DNA of 64,000 nucleotides from Hyphomicrobium_A sp964493785 (GCA_964493785.1 CAZBPM010000001.1:248001-312000); one strand, 5' to 3'. Numbered from the stretch's first letter, positions 15,920-24,592 are shown. A program made the numbers and translations. The notes: generated by a model not told the origin, from the sequence alone.

Positions 15920-16306
15920 GTGTCGACAACAATGACGCGAACGAACATTTCGTCCGGCGGCGCGTATGAGGATATCTTCGGCTATTCGCGCGCTGTCAGA
16001 GTGGGAGACGATATCCACGTATCGGGGACGTGTGCGCCTGTCACTCACGAGAAGAGCGATGCGTACGAGCAGGCACGCGCCGCTCTAGAGATCATAGACA
16101 AAGCTCTGAGCGATGCAGGCGGCTCGCTGCGCCATGTGGTTCGGACGGTCGTCTATCTGCGGGAGATCACGGATGCCGATCTGGTCGCGCGCGCACATCG
16201 CGAGTCGTTCGGCGACGTTCGCCCCGCGAGCACGCTGGTGCAGGTCACGTCCATGCTGCGTCCCTGGCAGAAAGTCGAGATCGAGGCATACGCGACAGTG
16301 CCGTAA
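15920..16306 (+). CDS. RidA family enamine/imine deaminase
   Basis: 128 residues from GTG 15920, which has AAGGAG 8 bases upstream; a TTG at 15899 overlaps the oxidase gene and is less likely. The RidA/YjgF/Rid2-like signature appears as the final RPASTLVQVTSMLRPWQKVEIEAYA, with the conserved substrate-binding Arg and terminal Glu. It probably hydrolyses the imine released by the oxidase encoded just upstream. A clean hairpin (16320-16345) ends the operon. Confidence 0.93.
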   Translation: MSTTMTRTNISSGGAYEDIFGYSRAVRVGDDIHVSGTCAPVTHEKSDAYEQARAALEIIDKALSDAGGSLRHVVRTVVYLREITDADLVARAHRESFGDVRPASTLVQVTSMLRPWQKVEIEAYATVP

Positions 16307-16319
16307 TGCTGGAGTGACA

Positions 16320-16345
16320 GGGGATCAGGGTTTTTCCTGATCCCC
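16320..16345 (+). terminator. hairpin terminator after ridA
   Basis: Perfect 10-bp stem GGGGATCAGG/CCTGATCCCC with loop GTTTTT, 13 bases after the stop codon. There is no T-run after the stem. Confidence 0.6.
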
Positions 16346-16538
16346 AGGGCGGGCGCAATCTTTCCTGTCGGCTGCGTGCGTTGGCACGGTTGAGACAACT
16401 TGCCGAGAATTTTCGCGTCCGGGTTTCGTTTCTGGAACCGACCATGGTCCTAAACCGCTGGTCCCGATCGCCGACCATCGTTTGGCCGGCGAGGCGGCGC
16501 ATACGTATGCGCGCGATGGATGATCATAAGAGGACACA

Positions 16539-17036
16539 ATGGCCGACAAATCGACTTTCACTCCGGAAGAATGGAAGCTTGTGCTGAGCAGCCCCATGCT
16601 CGCGGGCCTCGCGGTGACGATCGCAGAGCCGAGCGGCATCTGGGGCATGTTGAAGGAGAGCATGGCGAGTGCCAACGCGCTCATCGCGGCCGGCAAGGAT
16701 GCCAAGGCGAGCCCGTTGATGAAGGCGCTGCTCGCGGACATGGAGACTTCGGAAGGCCGCGGCATTGCGCGCGATGAAGTCTCGTCCGGGCTCAAAGGGA
16801 AGTCGCCTGCAGAGATCAAGGAATTGGTCATCGCCAAGCTCAATCAGGCCGGCAAGATCCTCGATGCAAAGGCGCCGAATGAGGCGCCGGTCTTCAAGAG
16901 CTGGCTGAAGCACGTTGCAGATCAGGTGGCGGAATCTGCGTCGGAGGGCGGCGTTCTGGGGTTCGGGGGCACCAAGGTGACGGACAACGAAAAGGCGACG
17001 ATTGCCGAAGTCGGCAAAGCGCTGAACGTCGCTTGA
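16539..17036 (+). CDS. 165-aa soluble protein of unknown function
   Basis: ATG 16539 with AGAGGAC about 7 bases upstream. The 165 residues are mostly predicted helical and Ala/Lys/Glu-rich. The order is an N-terminal FTPEEWKLVLSSPMLAGLAVT, a central AAGKDAKASPLMKALLADMETSEG, and a Gly-rich patch GGVLGFGGTKVTDNE before the end. No signal peptide or membrane segment. I do not recognise a family. It is a single gene between two hairpins. A GGAAC-N17-CGCT element at 16434-16459 resembles an EcfG promoter but misses one base of the -10. Confidence 0.75.
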   Translation: MADKSTFTPEEWKLVLSSPMLAGLAVTIAEPSGIWGMLKESMASANALIAAGKDAKASPLMKALLADMETSEGRGIARDEVSSGLKGKSPAEIKELVIAKLNQAGKILDAKAPNEAPVFKSWLKHVADQVAESASEGGVLGFGGTKVTDNEKATIAEVGKALNVA

Positions 17037-17043
17037 GCGATCA

Positions 17044-17071
17044 GCGCCGCCGGCGCGTTGGCCGGCGGCGC
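17044..17071 (+). terminator. hairpin after the 165-aa gene
   Basis: Perfect 11-bp stem GCGCCGCCGGC/GCCGGCGGCGC with a 6-base loop, 8 bases after the stop codon. No T-run. Confidence 0.5.
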
Positions 17072-17121
17072 GATCGATAGCGACCGTTCGGCCCAATCAA
17101 GCAGACGGCCACGCGTTCGAT

Positions 17122-17141
17122 ATAAGAAACGCATTTCTTAT
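17122..17141. promoter_or_regulatory. AT-rich inverted repeat upstream of the FadL-like gene
   Basis: ATAAGAAA-CGCA-TTTCTTAT, a perfect 8-bp inverted repeat with a 4-base spacer, 70 bases before the start codon. It is sharply AT-rich in a GC-rich setting, so it is a good candidate operator. Confidence 0.5.
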
Positions 17142-17210
17142 TGGTTCGCCCTGATCTAGGCGCCGCCTAAGACGCTCCTCGGTGACAGCTGTGTACCGGG
17201 GGGTACTCTT

Positions 17211-18503
17211 ATGGGTGGGAAGCATTCGCTCGCCATGCTCGGCAGAGGCGTTGTTTTCGGCGCGTCAATGATGGCGCTTCAAGCTATGTCGGCGCCGGCC
17301 GCGGCAACCGATGGGTACTTTCAATACGGTTATGGCGCGCGCCAGAAGGCGCTAGGCGGGGCCGGCGTCGCAGACAGCCGGGACGCGACTGCGGCAGCGC
17401 TCAATCCGGCAGGGTTGGTTCATGCGCCGAACGAACTCACGGTCTCGGGCACATTGTTCAGTCCGTCGCGCAGTTACGAGCTTACGCCGGGCGGTGGCGA
17501 GTTCGACAGCAAGGGCAATTATTTTCCGGTGCCCAATCTCGCGTTCACGTATCGCAATCATGGGCTGCCGTTCGTCGATGTCATCGGCGTGACGGTTTAC
17601 GGCAACGGCGGAATGAACACCGAGTATCCCGGTTCGGCATCGGCGCTGACAGGACTTGGATCTGGACGTCTGGGCGTCGATCTCGAGCAGGCGTTCCTGT
17701 CGATCGCATTTGCCAAGACGCTTGCGCCCGGGTTGTCCGTCGGTGTCGCGCCCATCCTCGCGCGCCAGGCGATCAAGATCGAAGGATTGCAGAACTTCGC
17801 CTTCCCGGCGCCGTTCAACGCTTCGTCCGATCCGACTCATGTGACCAACCAGGGAACAGATGTGTCCTGGGGTGGTGGTGTGCGCGCTGGGATCGAGTGG
17901 GCCGTCGCGCCGCAGTTTCGCATCGGCATCGCAGGGAACTCCCGCATTTATACGCACGAGTTCGAAAAATACCGCGGGTTGTTCGCAGAGCAGGGCGACT
18001 TCGACATTCCGGCTAGCGTGCAAGCCGGTGTAGCCTTCGACGCAACGCCCAACCTGACGCTCCTCGCGGACTACAAGCGCATCTGGTACAGTTCCATCAA
18101 GTCGATCGGAAATCCCTCGACCAACGCCGCGCTGCTCGGAACGGACAACGGGCCGGGATTTGGCTGGCAGGACATCGATATCGTCAAGGTCGGCGCTGAG
18201 TGGCGCAATCTCGGCGGCATCACGCTGCGCGCGGGGTATTCCTATAATACGAGCCCGCTGCAATCACGGGACGTGCTGTTCAATGTGCTGGCGCCTGCGG
18301 TCGTGCAGCATCACATCACGGGCGGATTCGAATACACCTGGAGCAGGGACCTGTCGTTCGAGGTGGCGGGGGCGTATGTTCCGGAGGCAAACCTTAGCGG
18401 TAACGACCCCTTTGGCCGGACGATCGATCTCAGCATGAACCAGTGGGAGGCGACCGTCGGCTTCAAATATCGCCTTGATGAGGAGCCGGCCCCGCTCAAG
18501 TGA
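17211..18503 (+). CDS. FadL/OmpP1/TodX-type outer membrane transport protein
   Basis: 430 residues with a signal peptide (about 1-33, ending APAAA before TDGYF). The start of the mature part, YFQYGYGARQKALGGAGVADSRDATAAALNPAGL, is the FadL family plug/N-terminal signature, where the NPAG motif is diagnostic. The C-terminus ends in alternating strands with the last residue Lys preceded by GFKYRLDEEPAPL. FadL-type barrels carry long-chain fatty acids or other hydrophobic compounds across the outer membrane. The start codon follows a G-rich stretch (17198-17203) that could itself be caught in a small hairpin GTACC-GGGG-GGTAC. Two YeeE/YedE genes follow on the same strand. Confidence 0.9.
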   Translation: MGGKHSLAMLGRGVVFGASMMALQAMSAPAAATDGYFQYGYGARQKALGGAGVADSRDATAAALNPAGLVHAPNELTVSGTLFSPSRSYELTPGGGEFDSKGNYFPVPNLAFTYRNHGLPFVDVIGVTVYGNGGMNTEYPGSASALTGLGSGRLGVDLEQAFLSIAFAKTLAPGLSVGVAPILARQAIKIEGLQNFAFPAPFNASSDPTHVTNQGTDVSWGGGVRAGIEWAVAPQFRIGIAGNSRIYTHEFEKYRGLFAEQGDFDIPASVQAGVAFDATPNLTLLADYKRIWYSSIKSIGNPSTNAALLGTDNGPGFGWQDIDIVKVGAEWRNLGGITLRAGYSYNTSPLQSRDVLFNVLAPAVVQHHITGGFEYTWSRDLSFEVAGAYVPEANLSGNDPFGRTIDLSMNQWEATVGFKYRLDEEPAPLK

Positions 18504-18586
18504 CAACTGTCCTCTGGTGCATGGCTTGAGCGGAGCGACACGTTCGGCCATGTTGGCCATATCGCACAGAGGATCGAGGACGCGCC

Positions 18587-19021
18587 GTGGCAGCAACTGA
18601 TTTTACGCCGATAGCATCGGCAGCCGGGGGAGCACTCATCGGCGTTTCGGCGGTTATGCTTATGCTGCTCAGTGGACGCATCGCGGGGATCAGCGGAATC
18701 GTCGGGCGCCTGCTGCCTCCGTACCGCGGCGGCGGGATCGCCGAGGCGCTTGTGTTTGTTGCGGGGCTCATTGCGGCTCCCGTGCTCTACACTCTCATCA
18801 CCGGTGCGCCGGTCGTCCAGATAGTATCCAGCAATATCGTCCTCATGATAGCTGCGGGTTTGCTCGTCGGCTTCGGCGCAGGTCTCGGCGGGGGATGCAC
18901 GAGCGGGCACGGCGTGTGTGGGCTTGCACGACTATCGCCGCGGTCGCTGGCGGCGACGCTGACATTCATGGCGACGGGCTTGGTGACCGTTTTCGTTTTG
19001 CGCCACGTGCTGGGGGCGTGA
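18587..19021 (+). CDS. YeeE/YedE family membrane protein, first half
   Basis: 144 residues, GTG start at 18587. Four hydrophobic segments and the signature GFGAGLGGGCTSGHGVCGLARLSPRS, where the Cys in GGGCTSGH is the residue implicated in thiosulfate or sulfur-compound passage in YeeE. In many bacteria the transporter is split in two adjacent genes as here, and the pair is associated with sulfide or persulfide detoxification. The next half begins one base after the stop. Confidence 0.88.
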   Translation: MAATDFTPIASAAGGALIGVSAVMLMLLSGRIAGISGIVGRLLPPYRGGGIAEALVFVAGLIAAPVLYTLITGAPVVQIVSSNIVLMIAAGLLVGFGAGLGGGCTSGHGVCGLARLSPRSLAATLTFMATGLVTVFVLRHVLGA

Positions 19022-19022
19022 A

Positions 19023-19436
19023 ATGAATATTTTCGTTCATGCCATCGCCGGGCTCGTATTCGGGATCGGTCTCGTCATTTCAGGGATGGCGAACCCTGCG
19101 AAGGTGCAGAACTTCCTCGACATTGCGGGCAGCTGGGATCCGAGTCTCGCCTTCGTCATGGGCGCGGCGGTGTTGGTCACGTTCGTCGGGTATCGGGTGG
19201 CGTTCCGTCGCCAGAAGCCAGTCATCGCCGATAGCTTCAGCCTGCCAACGAAGACACATATCGATGGCCGGCTGCTGCTCGGCGCGGCAATTTTTGGCGT
19301 CGGGTGGGGGCTTGGTGGCTATTGCCCGGGGCCGGCGCTGACGGCGCTGCCGTTGCTGGCGGAGGGAACCTTGGTGTTCGTCCCGGCGATGCTTGTGGGG
19401 CTTTTTCTGGCCCGAGCATTAGCAACTCGCGCTTAG
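19023..19436 (+). CDS. YeeE/YedE family membrane protein, second half (DUF6691-type)
   Basis: 137 residues, ATG 19023 immediately after the stop of the first half, so the two are co-translated and probably form one pore. Four hydrophobic segments. FGIGLVISGMANPAKVQNFLDI near the start and FGVGWGLGGYCPGPAL in the third segment mark the family; the Cys of GYCPGP is the counterpart of the Cys in the first half. No persulfide dioxygenase or BigR-type regulator gene is next to it. Confidence 0.88.
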   Translation: MNIFVHAIAGLVFGIGLVISGMANPAKVQNFLDIAGSWDPSLAFVMGAAVLVTFVGYRVAFRRQKPVIADSFSLPTKTHIDGRLLLGAAIFGVGWGLGGYCPGPALTALPLLAEGTLVFVPAMLVGLFLARALATRA

Positions 19437-19465
19437 TGGAGCGGATTACATCACCAACTTTGAAG

Positions 19466-19499
19466 TTTATCGAACATGGTGCAGTGCCTATTCGATAAA
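19466..19499. promoter_or_regulatory. 9-bp inverted repeat before the GGDEF-EAL gene
   Basis: TTTATCGAA (19466-19474), 16 bases, TTCGATAAA (19491-19499), a perfect inverted repeat 56 bases before the start. Half-site spacing suits a dimeric regulator; it could also be a weak hairpin after the YeeE/YedE pair. Confidence 0.4.
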
Positions 19500-19555
19500 T
19501 AAAAGAATGGATTAAGCATTGAAGGCTCTAATTGACGCACCAAAGGAGCGTCAGT

Positions 19556-22084
19556 GTGTCTTCAAATTTATTGGGTGACCGACGTTTACTGATGCGCGCG
19601 CTGCCTGCGGGGGACAGCCTTCCAGGGGCCGCGTCGTTGTTCGACACCGCTCCCCAGTTCTTGACCGACCGGCTCGACGGCTACCGCCAAGCGCTCGAAG
19701 AGCACTTCTGCATCACCGTCACCGACAGCACAGGTCGCCTCATCGAGGTCAACGAGCGCTTCTGCAAGCTGCTCGAATACTCGGAAGAGGAATTGACGGG
19801 ACAGCACTATGCACAGCTCTGCCCCTGGGCGGACGAGGACTGCAGCATCGAAAAGATGTGGGCCACCGTCAATAGCGGACGGACGTGGCGTGGTCAGCTT
19901 CGTGATTGCGCGAAGAGCGGGAAAGAGGTCTGGTTCGAGTCGATCGTTATTCCCCGTTTCAATAGCGAGGGGACGATCGAGCAATACATCACGATAAGCA
20001 CAGACATCACGCCGATACGCGCTCAGTCGCAAACGCTGCAGGCGATGATCGAGTACTTCCCCGGTGGTCTTGCGCTCATAGATCGCGATCTCAACGTCAT
20101 TGCTACGAACAAGCTCTATCGGACGCTGCTTGAAATCCCGGAGGAGCTTTTCGCGGAAGGCCCCCCAACGATCGAGGCGCTGGTGCGGTTCCGTGCAGAG
20201 CGCGGCGACTACGGCGACCTGCCAGTCGAAGAGGCGGTCGCGTTGCGCCTCAAGATTTTGCTCAGTCCGGTTCCCATCACTACAGAACGTTGCGAGGTCA
20301 CGGGAAGGATCCTGGAGATCCGCTGCGTTCCAGTCGACGGTGGAGGGTTTCTCAACACGTACCTTGAAGTTACGGACAGGCGGCGTGCGGAGAATGAGTT
20401 GAAACGTGTCAACTCGACCTTGCAGGCGTTCATCAAGCATGCGCCCGCCGCGGTCGCCATGTTCGACACGGATATGCGGTACATCGCGCATACCGACCGC
20501 TGGTTGCACGACTACAACCTCGAGAATCAATCGCTGATTGGGCGCTGTCATTACGAGGTGTTTCCCGAGGTTCCGGAGCACTGGAAGGAGAAGCACCAGC
20601 GTATTCTCGCAGGCGCGACAGAAACCTCGCCGGAGGAAATCTTCAACCGCGCCGACGGTTCGACAAATATCATCCGGTGGGAGGTTCGACCTTGGCACCT
20701 GGCGGATTCGAGCATCGGTGGCATGATGATGCTGACCGAAGAGATATCCGAGCGAAAGAAACTCGAGGCGGAACTGCGTCGGCTGGCGAAGGAGGATAGC
20801 CTCACCGGATTGCCCAATCGGCTGCAGTTCCATGAGCATCTAGAGGGGATGCTGCGGACGGCGAAGCTGGAGGGTGGGCAATTCGCGGTCGGGTTGATCG
20901 ATGTCGATCGTTTCAAGGAAACCAACGACATCCTTGGTCATGCCGCGGGCGATGAGCTGCTCAAGGAAGTGGCCGTGCGTCTGCAGAAGGCGTTGGCGCC
21001 GTATGGCCAGATTGCGCGTCTGGGTGGCGATGAATTCGCCGTGCTGATCCCGACAACAGGTGCTGCGGGCGTGTTGAGTGCGGCGATCGACGGCATGTTC
21101 CTGGCCATGCGCCCGCCTATTACCGTCGCAGGCGGCCAGCATCGCTGTACGATGAGCCTTGGACTCAGCCTCTATCCGATGGATGCCAAGGGAGCGAGCG
21201 AACTATTGAAAGATGCCGACCTTGCGCTCTACCGCGCAAAGGATCTCGGTCGCGACCGTTTCCAGTTCTTCGTCCCGGAAATGCGGGCCTCGTTCGAGCG
21301 CTCATACAAATTGAACCGCGACATGCAACGTGCGCTAAACGATGGAGAACTGGAGCTGTTCTTCCAGCCGATCGTGTCGATCGGCGGCGGGCAGCCTCTG
21401 AGCTTCGAAGCCCTGTTGCGGTGGAATGATCCGCATCGAGGATTGTTGACGCCGGCTGACTTCGAAGGAATTTTTGACGACCCGAAGGCTGCTGCGGACA
21501 TCGGCAAGTGGGTGATCGGCCAAGCGCTGCGGCAGGCGGCGGTGTGGCAGCGGGAGGGCGTCGAGTTCGGGCGCATCGCGGTCAACGTGACTTCGGCCGA
21601 CTTCGCTCTGGGCACTTTTTCCGATCTCGTGTGTGCGATGCTGCGCGAGACGGGTATCGCACCGGATCGCTTGTGCATCGAGGTAACGGAACGGGTGTTT
21701 CTGGGGCGAGGCGCTAGCGGGGTCGCATCTGCGCTGCAATCGCTGCATGACCTAGGCGTTGAAATTGCGCTCGATGATTTTGGTACCGGGTTCGCCTCTC
21801 TATCTCATCTCAAAAAACTGCCGATCGATCGCTTAAAGGTCGACCGGTCGTTTGTGCGCGATATGGAGACGAATGCCGACAACATGGCCATCGTGAGAAC
21901 GATCGCGCATCTGGGTCAGAGCCTTGGCATCAAAATCACGGTCGAGGGCGTCGAATCCATTTCGCAGCTCGGCCTGTTGAGGGTGATGGGCTGCGATACG
22001 ATGCAGGGTTATCTGTTCGCCCGGCCAATGCCAGCTTCGCGCGTGCCTTCGTTCGTTGCGCGGGACCGGGCACTCAGTGCTTGA
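19556..22084 (+). CDS. PAS-containing diguanylate cyclase/phosphodiesterase (PAS-PAS-PAS-GGDEF-EAL)
   Basis: 842 residues from GTG 19556 (AAAGGAG 7 bases upstream); a TTG 24 bases upstream precedes the binding site. Three PAS-type sensory domains occupy roughly 40-155, 165-275 and 285-400. The GGDEF domain (about 410-575) keeps RLGGDEF, so cyclase activity is possible, although no RxxD inhibitory site is seen just before it. The EAL domain (about 585-835) keeps SFEALLRW and DDFGTGFASLSHLKKLPIDRLKVD, so c-di-GMP hydrolysis is also possible. There is no membrane segment; the protein is probably a cytosolic sensor. Confidence 0.95.
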   Translation: MSSNLLGDRRLLMRALPAGDSLPGAASLFDTAPQFLTDRLDGYRQALEEHFCITVTDSTGRLIEVNERFCKLLEYSEEELTGQHYAQLCPWADEDCSIEKMWATVNSGRTWRGQLRDCAKSGKEVWFESIVIPRFNSEGTIEQYITISTDITPIRAQSQTLQAMIEYFPGGLALIDRDLNVIATNKLYRTLLEIPEELFAEGPPTIEALVRFRAERGDYGDLPVEEAVALRLKILLSPVPITTERCEVTGRILEIRCVPVDGGGFLNTYLEVTDRRRAENELKRVNSTLQAFIKHAPAAVAMFDTDMRYIAHTDRWLHDYNLENQSLIGRCHYEVFPEVPEHWKEKHQRILAGATETSPEEIFNRADGSTNIIRWEVRPWHLADSSIGGMMMLTEEISERKKLEAELRRLAKEDSLTGLPNRLQFHEHLEGMLRTAKLEGGQFAVGLIDVDRFKETNDILGHAAGDELLKEVAVRLQKALAPYGQIARLGGDEFAVLIPTTGAAGVLSAAIDGMFLAMRPPITVAGGQHRCTMSLGLSLYPMDAKGASELLKDADLALYRAKDLGRDRFQFFVPEMRASFERSYKLNRDMQRALNDGELELFFQPIVSIGGGQPLSFEALLRWNDPHRGLLTPADFEGIFDDPKAAADIGKWVIGQALRQAAVWQREGVEFGRIAVNVTSADFALGTFSDLVCAMLRETGIAPDRLCIEVTERVFLGRGASGVASALQSLHDLGVEIALDDFGTGFASLSHLKKLPIDRLKVDRSFVRDMETNADNMAIVRTIAHLGQSLGIKITVEGVESISQLGLLRVMGCDTMQGYLFARPMPASRVPSFVARDRALSA

Positions 22085-22191
22085 TTTCGGCCACTGGCGT
22101 ACCCCTTAAGACGCAACTTGGCAGCATGACTTGACGAACTGCTGCCGTTGCTCATTCTGCCGCCGGTCGACGAAACCGATCGGGCGAGGGC

Positions 22192-23250
22192 ATGGCAGCA
22201 GAGTGGATCACGGCAGCTTGCCCAGAGCCATCCGAGCGATTCCGGCTCGCCGCAGAGAAGCGGCAGGGAATGCTAACTAAGCCCGCTGGCTCGCTTGGCG
22301 TGCTCGAGGCGCTGGCCATAAGGCTTGCCTCGCTGCAAGAGACGGAGCGGCCGCGCGCCAACGCTGCTCCGATCATTTTGTTTGCCGGCGATCATGGCAT
22401 CACCGCACAGGGCGTCTCCGCCTATCCGTCGGCGGTGACGGTGGAGATGCTGCGGAATTTTGCGCGCGGCGGAGCGGCCATCGCGGTGCTGGCGCGGGAA
22501 CTTGACGCTGCGCTTGATGTCGTCGACGTCGGGACGCTGGCGGAGCAGCCGGTTGCCGGTGTCGTTACCGACAAACCTTGTCGCGGCACGAAGGATTTCT
22601 CGCTCGAGCCTGCCATGAGCAGCGACGAGCTGCATTTCGCCCTCGAGGCAGGGCGGCGCGCCGTGGGGCGGGCGCTGGTGCCGGGCGCCGATGTGGTTCT
22701 CCTGGGCGAGATGGGGATCGGCAACACGACATCGGCGGCGGCGATCGCTGCAGCTCTCCTCGGGTGCAGGGCCGCGGATGTCGTGGGAGCGGGGACGGGA
22801 CTTGGCTCGGATGGCATCAGCCACAAGGCGTGCGTCATCGAGGCTGCGTTGAGCCGCCATCAACTCGACGCAGAATCCGCCAGCGCAGTGTCGGTGCTGC
22901 GCTGCGTCGGCGGGCTGGAGATTGCCGCCCTGGTGGGAGCAATGATTGCGGCGGCACAGGCGCGGGTACCGGTGCTGGTCGACGGGTTCATCGTCACATC
23001 GGCAGCGCTTGCCGCTGTGCGCATCAATCCAACTGTGACGCCGTGGCTGATCTTTTCGCATCGCTCGATGGAGCGGGGTCATCGACTGATCCTCGACGCT
23101 CTCGCGGCGGAGCCCATCCTCGACCTCAAGCTGAGGCTCGGCGAGGGCTCGGGGGCCGCAACAGCGCTGCCGATCCTGCGGCTGGCGTGCGCGCTGCACG
23201 CGGGAATGGCGACGTTCGAAGAAGCTCAGATCTCGGGACCGGACGCTTGA
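22192..23250 (+). CDS. cobT: nicotinate-nucleotide--dimethylbenzimidazole phosphoribosyltransferase
   Basis: 352 residues. CobT moves the phosphoribosyl group of nicotinate mononucleotide to 5,6-dimethylbenzimidazole, making alpha-ribazole phosphate for the lower ligand of B12. Motifs seen are KPAGSLGVLEALA near the N-terminus, LLGEMGIGNTTSAAAI in the middle and GEGSGAATALPIL near residue 316, which holds the catalytic Glu. The stop overlaps the cobC start as TGATG. No cobalamin riboswitch fits in the 107 bases upstream. Confidence 0.96.
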   Translation: MAAEWITAACPEPSERFRLAAEKRQGMLTKPAGSLGVLEALAIRLASLQETERPRANAAPIILFAGDHGITAQGVSAYPSAVTVEMLRNFARGGAAIAVLARELDAALDVVDVGTLAEQPVAGVVTDKPCRGTKDFSLEPAMSSDELHFALEAGRRAVGRALVPGADVVLLGEMGIGNTTSAAAIAAALLGCRAADVVGAGTGLGSDGISHKACVIEAALSRHQLDAESASAVSVLRCVGGLEIAALVGAMIAAAQARVPVLVDGFIVTSAALAAVRINPTVTPWLIFSHRSMERGHRLILDALAAEPILDLKLRLGEGSGAATALPILRLACALHAGMATFEEAQISGPDA

Positions 23251-23846
23251 TGCGCATCGTTCTGCTGCGCCATGGCGAGACAGACATGCCGGGTCGCCTG
23301 CTGGGGCGAACCGATGCGGAATTGTCCGACGCAGGATGGCGTCAATTCGAGCGGCAGACGGAAAGTCTCGCCTTCGGTGCCGTCGTGACCTCGCCGCGCC
23401 GTCGCGCGAGGCTGCCGGCAGAAGCGTTCGCGGCCGTGCGCGACGTGCCGTTGAAGCTGGACAACGATTGGGCCGAAATCGATTTCGGCGATTGGGATGG
23501 TCGGTTGCTCGACGAGCTGCGCGCGGATGCGGCGATCGAGGCTGGACTGAGGGAGATGTACAAGTCAGCCGAATGTGACGGTGCGCCGGGAGGGGAGAGC
23601 TGGGGGGCATTGTGCGCGCGGGTGGAGCGGGCGATTGACCGGCTGTTCGCGTTCGGCGAAGAGTCCAATGTGCTCGTCAGCACGCATGCCGGTCCGATGC
23701 GCGCGGCTCTCGCGGTCGCGTGTGGACTTCCGTTCGCCAGCCTGTGGGCGATCCGCGTGGACTATGGCACGCGCATTACGCTCCAGGTCGGGCGGGACGA
23801 AAACGCCGGACTATGGGGTGAGGTGATCGAAGTGCTGCAGCCATGA
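23250..23846 (+). CDS. cobC: histidine phosphatase family protein, probable alpha-ribazole phosphatase
   Basis: 198 residues from ATG 23250. The catalytic RHGET is at residues 7-11 and the second His is in VSTHAGPMRAAL. Members of this branch remove the phosphate from alpha-ribazole phosphate. The assignment to CobC rather than another phosphoglycerate-mutase-like phosphatase rests on the tight coupling to cobT upstream and cobS downstream (ATGA overlap). Confidence 0.88.
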   Translation: MRIVLLRHGETDMPGRLLGRTDAELSDAGWRQFERQTESLAFGAVVTSPRRRARLPAEAFAAVRDVPLKLDNDWAEIDFGDWDGRLLDELRADAAIEAGLREMYKSAECDGAPGGESWGALCARVERAIDRLFAFGEESNVLVSTHAGPMRAALAVACGLPFASLWAIRVDYGTRITLQVGRDENAGLWGEVIEVLQP

Positions 23847-24592
23847 GCGTCAAAAGCCACGTTCGCTCGTTCTCCCACGCACTGCAGTTCCTGACGCGGC
23901 TGCCGGCGCCGGCTATCGACGTGTTCGATCCGGGCGAGCTTTCGCGCGCGGCGCTGTGGTTTCCCGTCGTCGGGGTGATCGTAGGCGGGATCGTAGGGGG
24001 CGCTATGTGGCTTGGAGATTTCTCCTCGCCGTGGATCGCGGCCTTGCTCGGTCTTTTCGCATGGGTGTGGGTGACGGGTGGCCTGCACCTCGATGGGCTC
24101 GCAGACGTGTCCGACGCTCTGGCGGGATCGCACCGTACCCCGGAGCGATTTCTGCAGATCCTGCGCGATCCGCATCTTGGGGCGTTCGGCACCATGGCAA
24201 TCACCTTTCAGCTCATCGCGAAGGTGGTGCTTCTGGCGGTGCTGGTCACCGCGGTGCCAGCTGCGGCCCTGATTGTGCCACTGGCCTTGCTGGCCGCCTG
24301 GGCTCGGCTTGGGCCAGGCGTCTGGAGCCTCGCCGTGCCGCCGCTTGCCGCGGGATCGGGCGAGCTTTTTTCCAAGCATCTCGATCCGCGGTTCGTTGCC
24401 GGGGAAGCCGCGATCCTTTGCCTCGCCACGGCTTGGTTCGCCCCGATATTGCTGGCCGCAGTGGTCGTGATTGCCGGGATTGCACTGTTCTGGCGGTTCC
24501 GGCTGGGGGGCGTGACCGGCGACTGCCTGGGCGCGGGGGTAGAGGCGACCGAGACGATCTTGCTGCTTCTCTTGGCTGCCCGAATGGCATAG
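23843..24592 (+). CDS. cobS: adenosylcobinamide-GDP ribazoletransferase (cobalamin synthase)
   Basis: 249 residues, polytopic, with family features ALQFLTRLPAP at the start and GGLHLDGLADVSDAL, whose acidic residues bind the metal and GDP-cobinamide, and RLGGVTGDCLGA near the end. It joins alpha-ribazole to adenosylcobinamide-GDP in the membrane to complete cobalamin. The start overlaps cobC by four bases. Confidence 0.95.
   Translation: MSVKSHVRSFSHALQFLTRLPAPAIDVFDPGELSRAALWFPVVGVIVGGIVGGAMWLGDFSSPWIAALLGLFAWVWVTGGLHLDGLADVSDALAGSHRTPERFLQILRDPHLGAFGTMAITFQLIAKVVLLAVLVTAVPAAALIVPLALLAAWARLGPGVWSLAVPPLAAGSGELFSKHLDPRFVAGEAAILCLATAWFAPILLAAVVVIAGIALFWRFRLGGVTGDCLGAGVEATETILLLLLAARMA

Noticed and set aside
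16434..16459. GGAAC-N17-CGCT as an EcfG promoter for the 165-aa gene
   Set aside because: The -10 misses the consensus CGTT by one base; kept only as a weak hint, not a feature.
22085..22191. GCCACTG before cobT, resembling a piece of a cobalamin riboswitch
   Set aside because: Only this short core is present, there are just 107 bases, and no B12 box or further helices fit.
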